DNA of 64,000 bases from Sporosarcina sp. FSL K6-1522 (lineage in GTDB: Bacteria > Bacillota > Bacilli > Bacillales_A > Planococcaceae). Numbering within the stretch: the first letter of the stretch is position 1; each line of letters begins with the position of its first letter. The notes below the pieces were generated by a model. It worked only from the letters and a program-made list of their open reading frames with translations. It was not told the DNA's origin and ran no database searches. The stretch covers positions 3,260,501-3,324,500 of the forward strand of contig NZ_CP152019.1 of NCBI RefSeq assembly GCF_038622445.1. The letters run 5' to 3'. A program made the translations under genes and the position numbers. Below, piece by piece: positions 44,370 through 53,692 of this stretch.

Positions 44370-45650
44370 TCAGTTACTGACATCGGATGTCGTTTTCTGC
44401 GCTTGCCCGGGAAATAGTTTCTTGCGCACCCTTATTTCCCGTTTTACAAATTCATTTCCTACGCGTATACGGAAATTCTCCGCCAAGTCCTCATCGACTT
44501 TCAATAGCCATATGGCCTCTTCCGTCGTATCCAACGCCAGCTTCAACTCTTTCAGCTTATGCTCATACAGCTTTGCTAATTCCTCCAGCGCAATAATTCG
44601 CTGACGGCCTCCCAGCCCTTGTGCTGCGATTGTAAATGAAGAAACGGCCTCTTCATATGACTGTTCCTTTTTTAAAATAAAACCGAAATGAAAATGCGTG
44701 GCAGGATGATCGATACCGTACGTAGCAATCGTTCGTTCAAAGATTCGTTTACTTCGATCATGGGATTTCAAATCTGCAAACCATTTCCCGATATTCGTCT
44801 GCGTAATGGCGGACTCGGGTATTTCCGTTTTCAATAGTAAATCTGTCGAGCGAATATAAAGTGCAACGAGTGAAAGTATATCCCATTCATTATGAAGAAG
44901 CACCTTCATCAAAATTTCCGCGCGGCCATTTTTCACAGCGTCTTGATAAATAATCGGCGCCATATGCCCTGGTATATCTCCCTCACGTCTAAATCCAAGT
45001 TGCTCCTCTTCAATCGCAGGCAATCGAAACGTGCCCATTTCATCTTTCCAAATGCGTCTTGATCCATGCAACAAGTCAATTTGTGTATGGCTGAGCAACG
45101 GTGGAATCACATTACGATTCATTGTCCAGCGTGTTTCCAGTTGCGGAATATCAAAGCTCTTGCCATTATACGTGACAAGCGTCACTGACTCTTCCCATAG
45201 CTTTGATGCATACAGAAAGGCAGCTTCATGGTCTGGCCCTGGTAATACATATTGAGTTAGTGTAAAGGAATTTGGGGTCTGAACGATAAATCCCATGAGA
45301 AAAATGAGCGTTCCCGCCCCTTTTAAACCGGTCGTTTCTGTATCGAAAAAAATGAGTGGTTTTGAAAAATCCGGAGACAGTGGATGCGCTTCTCCTGACT
45401 TTCTCCATTCATCCAACGTCGACTTCAATCCGGAAAGTACGATATTGCCATGGACATAATCCGTCTTGTAGTCAACGACACGCTTATAAACAATACCGTG
45501 CTTGTTCACTTCCTTTGTCAATCCAGCGTCGAGCCAGGCTTGTTCATAAGCAGGAGGTGGAATTGCCGTTTTCACGGGTTCGGCGGTGACTTTACGCTCA
45601 GTCTTTTTAAGCGTCTTCTTCATTTGCATGAGTTTTTGTTCATATGACAT
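44370..45650 (-). CDS. yprB: Ribonuclease H-like exonuclease domain protein with TPR (YprB)
   Basis: 426 residues from ATG 45650, with GGGAGG eight bases upstream; the longer frame to 45689 lies inside yprA. An RNase H-like exonuclease domain (FFDTETTGLKG, TYNGKSFDIP, HTQIDLLHGSRR) is followed by helical TPR-like repeats near the C-terminus. The YprB family is partner to the helicase YprA; the genes overlap by 11 bases. Proposed DNA repair role; substrate unproven. Confidence 0.88.
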   Translation of the reverse strand: MSYEQKLMQMKKTLKKTERKVTAEPVKTAIPPPAYEQAWLDAGLTKEVNKHGIVYKRVVDYKTDYVHGNIVLSGLKSTLDEWRKSGEAHPLSPDFSKPLIFFDTETTGLKGAGTLIFLMGFIVQTPNSFTLTQYVLPGPDHEAAFLYASKLWEESVTLVTYNGKSFDIPQLETRWTMNRNVIPPLLSHTQIDLLHGSRRIWKDEMGTFRLPAIEEEQLGFRREGDIPGHMAPIIYQDAVKNGRAEILMKVLLHNEWDILSLVALYIRSTDLLLKTEIPESAITQTNIGKWFADLKSHDRSKRIFERTIATYGIDHPATHFHFGFILKKEQSYEEAVSSFTIAAQGLGGRQRIIALEELAKLYEHKLKELKLALDTTEEAIWLLKVDEDLAENFRIRVGNEFVKREIRVRKKLFPGQAQKTTSDVSN

Positions 45651-47913
45651 GACGTTCGCCTCCCGCAAGCGTATGCAATAGCGATGCAACGTCTTGCTTC
45701 ATACCCATCCCTGCTTCTTGCGCTCCGATACAAACCGGACACCCTGATTCACAGCGACAGGCAGCTACATGATTGGCCGCTTGGCGCAGTAATTCATCCC
45801 AACGATCAAAGATTTTCTCACTTAAACCAATACCACCTGGATAACTGTCGTAAATAAAAAAGGTTGGCTTCCCTGAATGAACAGCCTTTACTTGTGGTAC
45901 GACATGGATATCCCTACGGTCACAGCGAACAAATAATGGAATGAAGGACGCAATGGCATACGCCGCACCCGTCATCGCATCGGTTAATCCGGCACCGGTC
46001 CATCCTTTAGGTATATCAAAGGTGTACCACGTAGAAGACGTATGTAACTCCTCCGCCGGCAATGAAATCGATCCAGAGCCAATATTGTCATGTGAATCAA
46101 ATCGGATTTTCTTAAAAATCGTCGGAATCGCCAGCACAGCCAAATCACCATAGGCTGCTTCTCGATTGCCAAACGACTTCACGTCATCTTCATTCATCAC
46201 TTTCAGTTCTACCGCAAGATTCGCATCAGTGAAGTAATCGACATCGACTTCTGTGACGTAGGCTTTCTTTTCTTCCCAATCGAGTTCCTCGACTTGAAAT
46301 TGCGTGCCTTGATGAATATAAATCGCCTCTTCATGGAGAAGAGTCAGCGCGCTGAAACGGTCCATTTCGCCAATCACTCGTGTTGCTTTTGGATGGGTTT
46401 TATCGATAATGACGACATTTTCCTGTGATGCGGAGCGTAGGCTCACTTCACTCGCCGGAAAACGCTCTGTCATCCAATGCCATTTGTCTGTGGTCTTCAC
46501 AAGAACCCCTTCACTTTCGAGAAAAGCGAGTAGTTCTTGCACTTCAAATTCACCGTATGTTTCTATCGATGTAAAAGGCAACTCGAATGAAGCGCATTTC
46601 AAATGATCCATTAAGATCAACATATTATCCGGGTGAATCCGGGCTTCTTCAGGCGATTGCCCAAGCAAGTATTCTGGATGTTCGATAATGTATTGATCGA
46701 GCGCAACAGACTGCGCGACGTAAACAATGAGTGCCTCTTCCTGTCTTCTCCCCGCACGCCCTGCCTGTTGAAAGGCACTCGCAATATTTCCCGGGTAACC
46801 TGTCATGATGCAAGCTTGCAGTTGCCCAATATCAATGCCTAGTTCAAGCGCATTCGTACTGACGACCGTGCGAATGGTTCCGTCACGCAACCCTTTTTCA
46901 ATTTTCCGTCGTTCCGAAGGTAAATAACCTCCCCTGTAGCCCATGACGGTTTCATCGAACAGCTTTTTCTTCGTCAGCTCTTTCATATACGTCACGAGCA
47001 TTTCGACGCGTACGCGACTTTTGGCGAAGATGATGGTCTGAATACTTTCCTGATATAACAGCGCCGCAATATCACGTACTTCAAGCACGGCACTTCTTCG
47101 AATACCGAAAGTTGGATGCACAACGGGTGGATTGTAAAAAATAAAGTGCTTCTTCCCTGCTGGCGCCCCATTATTGGCGATTAACTGCATCTCCGTATTC
47201 GTCAACGACTCTGCCAACTCCTGAGGATTCGCAATCGTTGCTGACGTACAGATAAATACCGGGTTGCTTCCATAATAGTGGCATATGCGTTTTAACCTGC
47301 GTAGCACATGCGCCACATGACTACCAAAAACGCCTTTATACGTGTGCAATTCGTCAATGATGATGTATTTCAGATTTTCAAATAAAGATACCCATTTCGT
47401 ATGATGTGGCAAAATCCCAGAGTGCAGCATATCCGGATTCGTCAACACAATATGACCCGACTTTCGCACTTTAGAGCGCAATCCTGGTGCCGTGTCTCCG
47501 TCATAGGTATAACTTAAAATCGTTTCTTCACTCGCTTCGATTAATTCATGAAGGTCTGCGAGTTGATCTTGGGCTAGCGCTTTTGTGGGAAATAAATAAA
47601 TGGCCCGCGCCGCCTCATCTTCTAGAATGCTTTGCATAACAGGTAGATGATAACAGAGCGATTTCCCAGATGCTGTTGGCGTGACTGCCGTAAAAGATTC
47701 CCCATTAACTGCCCGTTCAAAGGCTTCTCGTTGATGGCTATAGAGCTGCTGAATGCCCTTTGATGCCAATGCCTTGATGATGGATGGATGAAGTTGTTCA
47801 GGAAAGTCAGCATAGCGCGCATTTTTTCCTTCAATGGTTTTATAATGAGCGACATTCGTTGAAAATGCAGGATTCGTACGCAGTTTTTCGAGTACATCGT
47901 GAATGGCTACCAT
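45640..47913 (-). CDS. yprA: DEAD/DEAH-box helicase YprA (MrfA-like)
   Basis: 757 residues. Helicase core: TPTASGKS (Walker A), IIDELHTY (DEVH-type box), TSATIANP, LELGIDIGQL and QQAGRAGRR. The C-terminal DUF1998-type module carries a four-Cys metal site in CRCESGCPVC. In B. subtilis YprA (MrfA) works with the exonuclease YprB (MrfB) in mitomycin C repair. Start ATG 47913 lies one base after the yppE stop, with AAAGGACG upstream; a GTG seven codons earlier is possible. Operon yppE-yprA-yprB. Confidence 0.92.
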   Translation of the reverse strand: MVAIHDVLEKLRTNPAFSTNVAHYKTIEGKNARYADFPEQLHPSIIKALASKGIQQLYSHQREAFERAVNGESFTAVTPTASGKSLCYHLPVMQSILEDEAARAIYLFPTKALAQDQLADLHELIEASEETILSYTYDGDTAPGLRSKVRKSGHIVLTNPDMLHSGILPHHTKWVSLFENLKYIIIDELHTYKGVFGSHVAHVLRRLKRICHYYGSNPVFICTSATIANPQELAESLTNTEMQLIANNGAPAGKKHFIFYNPPVVHPTFGIRRSAVLEVRDIAALLYQESIQTIIFAKSRVRVEMLVTYMKELTKKKLFDETVMGYRGGYLPSERRKIEKGLRDGTIRTVVSTNALELGIDIGQLQACIMTGYPGNIASAFQQAGRAGRRQEEALIVYVAQSVALDQYIIEHPEYLLGQSPEEARIHPDNMLILMDHLKCASFELPFTSIETYGEFEVQELLAFLESEGVLVKTTDKWHWMTERFPASEVSLRSASQENVVIIDKTHPKATRVIGEMDRFSALTLLHEEAIYIHQGTQFQVEELDWEEKKAYVTEVDVDYFTDANLAVELKVMNEDDVKSFGNREAAYGDLAVLAIPTIFKKIRFDSHDNIGSGSISLPAEELHTSSTWYTFDIPKGWTGAGLTDAMTGAAYAIASFIPLFVRCDRRDIHVVPQVKAVHSGKPTFFIYDSYPGGIGLSEKIFDRWDELLRQAANHVAACRCESGCPVCIGAQEAGMGMKQDVASLLHTLAGGERHVI

Positions 47914-47914
47914 C

Positions 47915-48280
47915 TTATTGCCCGTCCTTTTCACTCTTCAGCGCATCCAAAATCGTCTTCAATGTATATTCAGCGGAATTAATGGACAAGACGAAACGTT
48001 TTTTACCCGTCTTTTTGTAAAATGACTGTACGATGAATTGTTTCATCGAGTCATTTAGTGATGCGATTTGTATAGGATGAACATATTTCGGCTTCGTCGT
48101 CTTAATCCATTCTGAAACTTCCACAGTCCATTCATCAAGCAATGTATGGTATTGATCTGCATAGGGTTTTACTTCTATAAAAAAATCAGGTTCCCGATCG
48201 AGTTCCCGCATTTGTGCATGGCGTTCAAAGCATTCCTTGCAAACCGCAAGCAATCTTTCCGTTTTTTGTTGTAAATTCAG
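47915..48280 (-). CDS. yppE: YppE-family protein (DUF1798) with non-ATG start
   Basis: About 121 residues, recognised by the KPKYVHPIQIASLNDSMKQF and KKRFVLSINSAEYTL segments typical of YppE. No ATG, GTG or TTG fits both the family N-terminus and a ribosome site. The best candidate is CTG at 48280, seven bases after AAAGGGTG, giving a first helix of about the B. subtilis YppE length. TTG at 48253 would cut off that helix; ATT at 48286 is too close to the site. Function unknown. First gene of the yppE-yprA-yprB unit. Confidence 0.72.
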   Translation of the reverse strand: MNLQQKTERLLAVCKECFERHAQMRELDREPDFFIEVKPYADQYHTLLDEWTVEVSEWIKTTKPKYVHPIQIASLNDSMKQFIVQSFYKKTGKKRFVLSINSAEYTLKTILDALKSEKDGQ

Positions 48281-48367
48281 TGTAATGCACCCTTTCCGGA
48301 CGTTTCTTCTATTTTAGCAGAAGTATGCAAGATGCACCATCTAGACAAGAACGTATATTCTTTATGA

Positions 48368-48562
48368 TTTATCTTCACTCAGCAGAAAACTCCCACCTCG
48401 ATAGGTGGCGAAATGCATGCAGTTTTGTTTTTCTGTTCAGTGGGTGTTCAAACGCCCGCTGAACGAAGATAAAGCCTCCGGCGGATGTACAGATTTTTAG
48501 AGGAGCTTTTCGAGCTTGCTCGAAAAAATCTGGATGCAATTACGCCGAGGCGTAATTGATTT
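48368..48562 (+). repeat. Modular intergenic repeat, copy E (compact copy)
   Basis: TTTATCTTCACTCAGCAG, the CCACCT/AGGTGG hairpin with AGTTTTGTTTTTCTG, the hairpin GTTCAGTGGGTG...CGCCCGCTGAAC, AAGCCTCCGGCGGATGT, then TTTTCGAGC-TT-GCTCGAAAA replacing the double-hairpin module, ATCTGG, and AATTACGCC-GA-GGCGTAATT (48538-48557). It lies in the divergent yppE/degV region. Confidence 0.78.
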
Positions 48563-48700
48563 AGTCAATTAGTTATGTCCAAATCATGTCGCAGTCTGTC
48601 ACTTTTCGTATCTATATGACAACTATCACTAGTGTTCATGTAATGGGTGGTGTACATTAACGGGTATACAAAGCTTACTAAGAGAGAGAGTCGTTTAATC

Positions 48701-49549
48701 ATGACGAAGAAAATCGCTTGGATTACGGATACAGCTGCGCAACTAGACCAGGCTTTTATCCAACAGCATAATGTACATATTTTACCGCTAAGTGTCGTAT
48801 TTGAAGATGGTGCCTATAAAGAAGATATCGATTTAACACAGGACGAGTTCTATGAAAAATTACATATGACGAAAATCCCTCCTAAAACGTCTCAGCCTGC
48901 TATTGGTGAGATGGTTGCTCTCTATGAAAATTTACAACAACAAGGCTATGATTGCGCTATTGCCCTGCATGTTTCGAGTGGCATGTCAGGTACGTTTGAC
49001 AGTTCACAGACAGCGGCACAAATGGTAGATTTCAAGGTCTATCCTATCGATTCCAAAATTGGTTCCTACCCTATGGTTAAAATGATTGAGATTGGTAGCG
49101 AGCTGATTGAACTAGGGCATGATGTTGAAGAAGTGGTGACAGCCGTCAAAAAGTTAACGGAAAATTCCGAGCTAGCGTTTATCCCCGTGAATCTAAATCA
49201 ACTCCATAAAAGTGGGCGCGTCTCTGGTACACAAGCCTTTTTAAGTAATTTGCTAAACATCAAGGTCATTATTTCATTTGAAGATGGTAAACCTGTCATG
49301 CAAGAAAAAGTACGTGCGTATAAACGAGCGAGAAAAAATGTAACCGATTTACTGCGTAGCGATATGAAAAAAGGAACAATCCCAGAAATCGCAGTCATTC
49401 ACTGCAACAACACGAACGCGGCGCATACTTGGCGGGATGAACTGTTGCTGGAATTCCCAGACCTACACATTCAAGTACTCCCCCTCAGCGTCTGTGTTGG
49501 CGTACATGCAGGCGAAGGGACAACTGGTTTGAGTTGGGTGAGGTACTAA
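48701..49549 (+). CDS. DegV-family fatty-acid-binding protein
   Basis: 282 residues. Start ATG 48701 (MTKKIAWITDTAAQL); a purine run AGAGAGAGAG upstream is a weak ribosome site, and the longer frame has none better. DegV features: WITDTAAQL, PPKTSQPAIGEM, ALHVSSGMSGTF, HKSGRVSGTQAFLSNLLNIKVII. DegV/FakB proteins present fatty acids to the kinase FakA for phosphorylation. No FakA gene is nearby. Own terminator; preceded by repeat copy E. Confidence 0.9.
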   Translation: MTKKIAWITDTAAQLDQAFIQQHNVHILPLSVVFEDGAYKEDIDLTQDEFYEKLHMTKIPPKTSQPAIGEMVALYENLQQQGYDCAIALHVSSGMSGTFDSSQTAAQMVDFKVYPIDSKIGSYPMVKMIEIGSELIELGHDVEEVVTAVKKLTENSELAFIPVNLNQLHKSGRVSGTQAFLSNLLNIKVIISFEDGKPVMQEKVRAYKRARKNVTDLLRSDMKKGTIPEIAVIHCNNTNAAHTWRDELLLEFPDLHIQVLPLSVCVGVHAGEGTTGLSWVRY

Positions 49550-49562
49550 AAAAATTTTTATT

Positions 49563-49606
49563 AAAGCACTTGATTCTACTTTCTATCAGAATCAAGTGCT
49601 TTTATA
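49563..49606 (+). terminator. Terminator of the degV gene
   Basis: AAAGCACTTGATTC (49563-49576) pairs with its complement (49589-49602), then TTTATATG. Confidence 0.85.
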
Positions 49607-49747
49607 TGTATAATGTCCATTTAAAATAATCCCTTGTATCTTCCCCACATTTTCATACGCTTTTTGTTCACATTTTTCTCGGTTTAAAAAGAAGGTTGTT
49701 ACGATAGAGAGAGGAAAAGTCAGAGTCAGAGCAGGTTTTAGTAGTAA

Positions 49748-49930
49748 AGGGTACAAGGATTTGTTTTAAACGGTTGGAAGAAGGTGTTGCAAGATTATTA
49801 TAAAGTGCAGGAGATTATTGCAGAGCTACAATATAAGTTGAAACTTTCCCATCACTTATTCGTCCAATCGATATGGTATGATAGTAAAATGCGAGGTGGT
49901 ATGTATGGCGATCCGCTATCCGAACGGTAA
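49748..49930 (+). other. Possible small open frame overlapping the recU start
   Basis: After a TAA at 49745 this frame stays open to TAA at 49928-49930 with a protein-like pattern (GFVLNGWKKVLQDYYKVQE, then LKLSHHLFVQSIW). It lacks an ATG with a ribosome site; GTG at 49784 is the first start-like codon, right after GGAAGAAGG. It ends 23 bases inside recU in another frame. It could be a short coupled leader peptide or the relic of a gene. I do not recognise it. The rest of 49607-49747 shows nothing definite. Confidence 0.3.
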
Positions 49931-50543
49931 ACAATATGTACCCGTTCAAAGGACGGACATTCAAAAGAAAATCAATCCTTCATTCAGTAACCGCGGCAAG
50001 ACGTTAGAGGATGAGTTGAATGAATCGAATGAGTACTACTTAAGTAGGGGCATGGCTGTCATCCATAAAAAACCGGTCCCCATCCAAGTCGTCAATGTAC
50101 GTTATCCAGCTAGAAGTGCTGCAGTCATAACAGAAGCCTATTTTAGAACACCGTCTACGACAGATTTCAACGGTGTATGGAGTGGCAAGTACATTGATTT
50201 CGAAGCAAAGGAAACGAAAAACACAACCTCTTTTCCTTTGCAAAACATCCATGAGCATCAGGTCAACCATATGAAAGATGTTACAGAGCAAGGTGGAGTT
50301 GCTTTTCTCATTGTGAAATTCAGTTCACTTGACCGCTATTTCATCCTCTCCTATGATCACTTCAAGGGATTTTGGGAAAGAATGCTCGTGGGTGGCAGAA
50401 AATCGATTACACTTGTAGAGTTTGAGAAAACGTCTACCGAAATTGAATCAGGGTACAACCCACGACTTGATTATTTACAAGCAGTGGCTACCCTAGTCGA
50501 TCAACAAACGAAAGAACTGAAAGGCAGGGAAACATATGAGTGA
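49905..50543 (+). CDS. recU: Holliday junction resolvase RecU
   Basis: 212 residues from MAIRYPNGKQY, with GAGGTG six bases before the ATG. The nuclease core residues are visible: RGKTLEDELN, STTDFNGVWSGKYIDFEAKET (Asp, Glu-x-Lys catalytic set) and FPLQNIHEHQ. RecU cuts four-way junctions and modulates RecA. It overlaps ponA by eight bases, the conserved recU-ponA operon. Confidence 0.95.
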   Translation: MAIRYPNGKQYVPVQRTDIQKKINPSFSNRGKTLEDELNESNEYYLSRGMAVIHKKPVPIQVVNVRYPARSAAVITEAYFRTPSTTDFNGVWSGKYIDFEAKETKNTTSFPLQNIHEHQVNHMKDVTEQGGVAFLIVKFSSLDRYFILSYDHFKGFWERMLVGGRKSITLVEFEKTSTEIESGYNPRLDYLQAVATLVDQQTKELKGRETYE

Positions 50544-53208
50544 ACCGATACATTCAAGAACCGAGCGCAGAAAACAACAAGAAGCAGCTGGCCGCTCGAA
50601 AAAGAAAGACAAAAAACCCAAAAGTACGAAGGGTATTATTAAAAAAATCTTTCTCACAGTTGTGCTACTAGGCTTAGCGGTATTTATTGGCGGCATCGGA
50701 CTATTCGCCTTTTACGCAAGTTCAGCACCCGAACTCGATGAAAGTCTATTAAAAGATCCATTGTCATCTGATATTGCTGACAAAAATGGCAATGTATTTT
50801 ATACGTCTGGGACCGAAAAACGAGAATTTGTTCCGTACGATGAAATCCCCGAGTTAATGGAAAATGCGATTCTCGCAACGGAAGATGTTCGATTTTATTC
50901 GCACTATGGGATGGATTTCTGGCGACTTGGCGGTGCCGTCCTTGCCAATTTCAAAGATGGATTTGGTTCACAAGGTGCGAGTACCATTACCCAACAAGTC
51001 ATTAAGAACTCTTTCCTATCCGAAGAAAAGACTTTAAAAAGAAAAGCGCAAGAAGCATGGTTGGCTTTCCAACTGGAGCGACATTATGAAAAAGAAGAAA
51101 TCTTTGAAATGTATTTCAACAAAATTTTGATGTCTGGTAATCGCTTTGGATTCGGCACAGCATCCGAATATTTCTATGGGAAAAAGCTAGATGAATTGGA
51201 ATTGCATGAAGTTGCCATGTTAGCAGGCCTTCCGCAAAGTCCAAATGGCTACAATCCTTCTAAAAATCCGGAAAGAGCCGAAAAACGACGCAATACCGTC
51301 CTTGGTCTAATGTACCAACATAAAAAAATTACCAAAGCACAGATGGATGAAGCACGTGCTATCCCTGTAACTGCCACTCTCCTTACGGAAGAACAGCGTA
51401 TGGAAAAGGGAGACAACACAAAGTATGCAGCTTTTGTAGACCTTGTGTTAGAAGAACTTGAGGCAGCAGACATGGGCCATCTGATTTCAGAAGGCATCAC
51501 GATTCAAACTACACTTGATCCTGACGCACAAAAATCGGTGGAAAATGCGCTTCAATCAGACATTTACGCCGATGATAAAATGCAAGCCGCATTAACGGTC
51601 TTGGATACAAAAACAGGTGAAATCGTAGCAATCGGTGGAGGACGCAATTATGCGGCAGGTGGCTTAAACTTCGCAACACATGAAAAGCGCCAGCCTGGAT
51701 CCGCCATTAAACCGATTATTGACTATGCACCTGCTATTGAATATTTGAATTGGTCAACCGGGCAAACACTTGTAGACGAACCGTATAACTATAAAGGTTC
51801 CAAACCGGCACAAGCCGTTCGAAATGTAGATAGAAAATATAAAGGTGCCATTACGATGCGAGATGCGCTATACAATTCACGTAACGTCCCGGCAGTTAAA
51901 ACGTACGAAGAAGTCGGACGTGGAAAAGCGGTCGATTTTGCCGCAACACTCGGCTTGAAGTTTAGCAATGACTACCCTTCCAATGCACTTGGTGGAACAG
52001 ATGAATTCTCTACCGCACAGTTAGCAGGCGCATACGCCGCATTCGGAAATAACGGGGTTTATACGAAGCCACATGCGATTAAAACAATTACTTATCGTGA
52101 TGGGAAAACAAAAAAGAATTTAGCACCAAAACCGGTCATTGCAATGAAAGATTCAACGGCTTATATGATAACGGATATGCTACGTGACGTTTTATCAGCC
52201 GGGACTGGAACACGAGCAGCCGTACGTGGCGTCGATGTAGCTGGGAAAACAGGAACAACGAACTTTGCTGAAAAATCGGGCGCAAAAGACTCTTGGTTCG
52301 CCGGCTATTCAACAAACTACACCATTGCAGCTTGGGGTGGTTATCAAGATCGCTCACCGATGACGAAAATGGCTGGAGAACGCTACGTTCCTCAGGACTT
52401 ATTCAAAAAAGTCATGTCGGATATTTCAGCTGGTAAAAATACCGCTCGCTTTAAAAAGCCGAGTTCTGTTGTAGAGGCAACCATTCAAGTGGGAACAAAT
52501 CCATTAGCCCTTGCAAGTGCTTCTACACCGTCTAACTTAAAACGTACGGAGCTGTTCGTCCGTGGTACGTTACCGAAAGAAACAGCAAAAGAAGAAGTAG
52601 TTGTAGGACTGGAAGCTCCAAGTGGGTTGACAGCGAAATATGATGAGGGCACAAATTCAATTGCCCTAACTTGGTCTCACAACGCGCCTGAATCAGAGGA
52701 TGAAACAGAAGCTGTTCAGTTTACAGTAGCTGTCAGCGTTGATGGAGGTGGTCCGCAAGAAATGATAACAACGTCGGACCTTGCCGTTACCTTCCCTGGT
52801 GTTGAAACCGGCCGAACCTACACATTCACTGTCACTGCCAAACTTGGGGACTTGCAAAGTGCTCCAAGTTCAACGACATTGATGGTACAAGGAAATAGTA
52901 TGGAAGAGCCAGAGCCGGAACCAGATCCAGATGAAGATAACAGTATCCCTGAAGCTCCTGACAATGGAAACGGGAATAATGGTAATGGCAATAACGGGAA
53001 TGGCAATAACGGTAACAACGGGAACGGCAATGGAAACAATAATAATGGTAACAACAATAATGGCAATAACGGTGGGGACAACGGAAATAGCGAAACCCCT
53101 CTTCCCCCAATCGAGGGTGGATCATCCGATAATGATGGAACCGATCCCGTCATACCAGATACTGGGGGCGATAGCACGCCAAGCGGAGATGGCACTACTA
53201 CTCCATAA
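50536..53208 (+). CDS. ponA: Class A penicillin-binding protein 1
   Basis: 890 residues. Basic cytoplasmic start, one transmembrane helix (about 35-60), glycosyltransferase GT51 domain (EDVRFYSHYGMDF, QGASTITQQVIKN), then a transpeptidase domain with S389-x-x-K392 (GSAIKP), SRN (NSRNVPAV) and K571-T-G. A fibronectin type III-like domain begins near residue 693. The last 80 residues are a low-complexity tail of Asn and Gly (about 811-852) and then Asp/Gly/Ser/Pro. It polymerises and crosslinks peptidoglycan outside the membrane. GpsB encoded at 44 kb is its likely partner. Start overlaps recU. Confidence 0.95.
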   Translation: MSEPIHSRTERRKQQEAAGRSKKKDKKPKSTKGIIKKIFLTVVLLGLAVFIGGIGLFAFYASSAPELDESLLKDPLSSDIADKNGNVFYTSGTEKREFVPYDEIPELMENAILATEDVRFYSHYGMDFWRLGGAVLANFKDGFGSQGASTITQQVIKNSFLSEEKTLKRKAQEAWLAFQLERHYEKEEIFEMYFNKILMSGNRFGFGTASEYFYGKKLDELELHEVAMLAGLPQSPNGYNPSKNPERAEKRRNTVLGLMYQHKKITKAQMDEARAIPVTATLLTEEQRMEKGDNTKYAAFVDLVLEELEAADMGHLISEGITIQTTLDPDAQKSVENALQSDIYADDKMQAALTVLDTKTGEIVAIGGGRNYAAGGLNFATHEKRQPGSAIKPIIDYAPAIEYLNWSTGQTLVDEPYNYKGSKPAQAVRNVDRKYKGAITMRDALYNSRNVPAVKTYEEVGRGKAVDFAATLGLKFSNDYPSNALGGTDEFSTAQLAGAYAAFGNNGVYTKPHAIKTITYRDGKTKKNLAPKPVIAMKDSTAYMITDMLRDVLSAGTGTRAAVRGVDVAGKTGTTNFAEKSGAKDSWFAGYSTNYTIAAWGGYQDRSPMTKMAGERYVPQDLFKKVMSDISAGKNTARFKKPSSVVEATIQVGTNPLALASASTPSNLKRTELFVRGTLPKETAKEEVVVGLEAPSGLTAKYDEGTNSIALTWSHNAPESEDETEAVQFTVAVSVDGGGPQEMITTSDLAVTFPGVETGRTYTFTVTAKLGDLQSAPSSTTLMVQGNSMEEPEPEPDPDEDNSIPEAPDNGNGNNGNGNNGNGNNGNNGNGNGNNNNGNNNNGNNGGDNGNSETPLPPIEGGSSDNDGTDPVIPDTGGDSTPSGDGTTTP

Positions 53209-53223
53209 TCACACTAGATAACA

Positions 53224-53267
53224 TGAAAAGAGACTACGCACAGTATCATTTGTGGTAGTCTCTTTTT
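53224..53267 (+). terminator. Terminator of recU-ponA
   Basis: AAAAGAGACTAC pairs with GTAGTCTCTTTT, followed by TTAATC. Confidence 0.8.
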
Positions 53268-53278
53268 AATCATCTTAT

Positions 53279-53333
53279 AAAAAAGGGATGTCCTAGCAGT
53301 CAATCAACTGACTTCTAAGACATCCCTTTTTCA
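53279..53333 (-). terminator. Terminator of the dnaD-nth-ypoC unit
   Basis: AAAAAGGGATGTC pairs with GACATCCCTTTTT around an inner AGTC/GACT-like stem; T-run on the minus strand. Convergent with the ponA terminator. Confidence 0.8.
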
Positions 53334-53355
53334 ACATAAATAACTTGTGCTTGCT

Positions 53356-53691
53356 TCATCTTTTCCGAATCGCAAGTCGAGCTACTTTCTTTTTAGTTTC
53401 CGTATACAATGCATCTAATTGTACATATGCATAATGACTGGCAATCTTCGCTTTCACGAATTCAAAACGCTCTTCACCATTCAGCGGTAATAAAATATAG
53501 TCGATCTTCCCTGTTCGCTCATTAGGCTCTTGGCCACCATACTCCAGTAATTCTTGATACTTCTCAATGGCAGTTGTCATTATACCGATTACTTGGCGAT
53601 CTTGCCCAGCATACAATGCGGCAATATCTTCACGGATCGCTTCCCATTCTTCAAAAAAAGGAGCTAGTGTCTCCTTATCAAACTGCGTCAT
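53356..53691 (-). CDS. ypoC: YpoC-family protein
   Basis: 111 residues from ATG 53691, which follows the nth stop by one base and has AGGTG upstream within nth. A short helical protein (FFEEWEAIREDIAALY; LPLNGEERFEFVKAKIASHYAYVQL) matching the YpoC family by position and pattern. Function unknown. Last gene of dnaD-nth-ypoC. Confidence 0.82.
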   Translation of the reverse strand: MTQFDKETLAPFFEEWEAIREDIAALYAGQDRQVIGIMTTAIEKYQELLEYGGQEPNERTGKIDYILLPLNGEERFEFVKAKIASHYAYVQLDALYTETKKKVARLAIRKR

Positions 53692-53692
53692 C

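Noticed and set aside
52818..53195. 125-residue minus-strand Pro/Leu-rich frame opposite the ponA tail
   Set aside because: It is the mirror of the Asn/Gly low-complexity codons of ponA and has no independent support.
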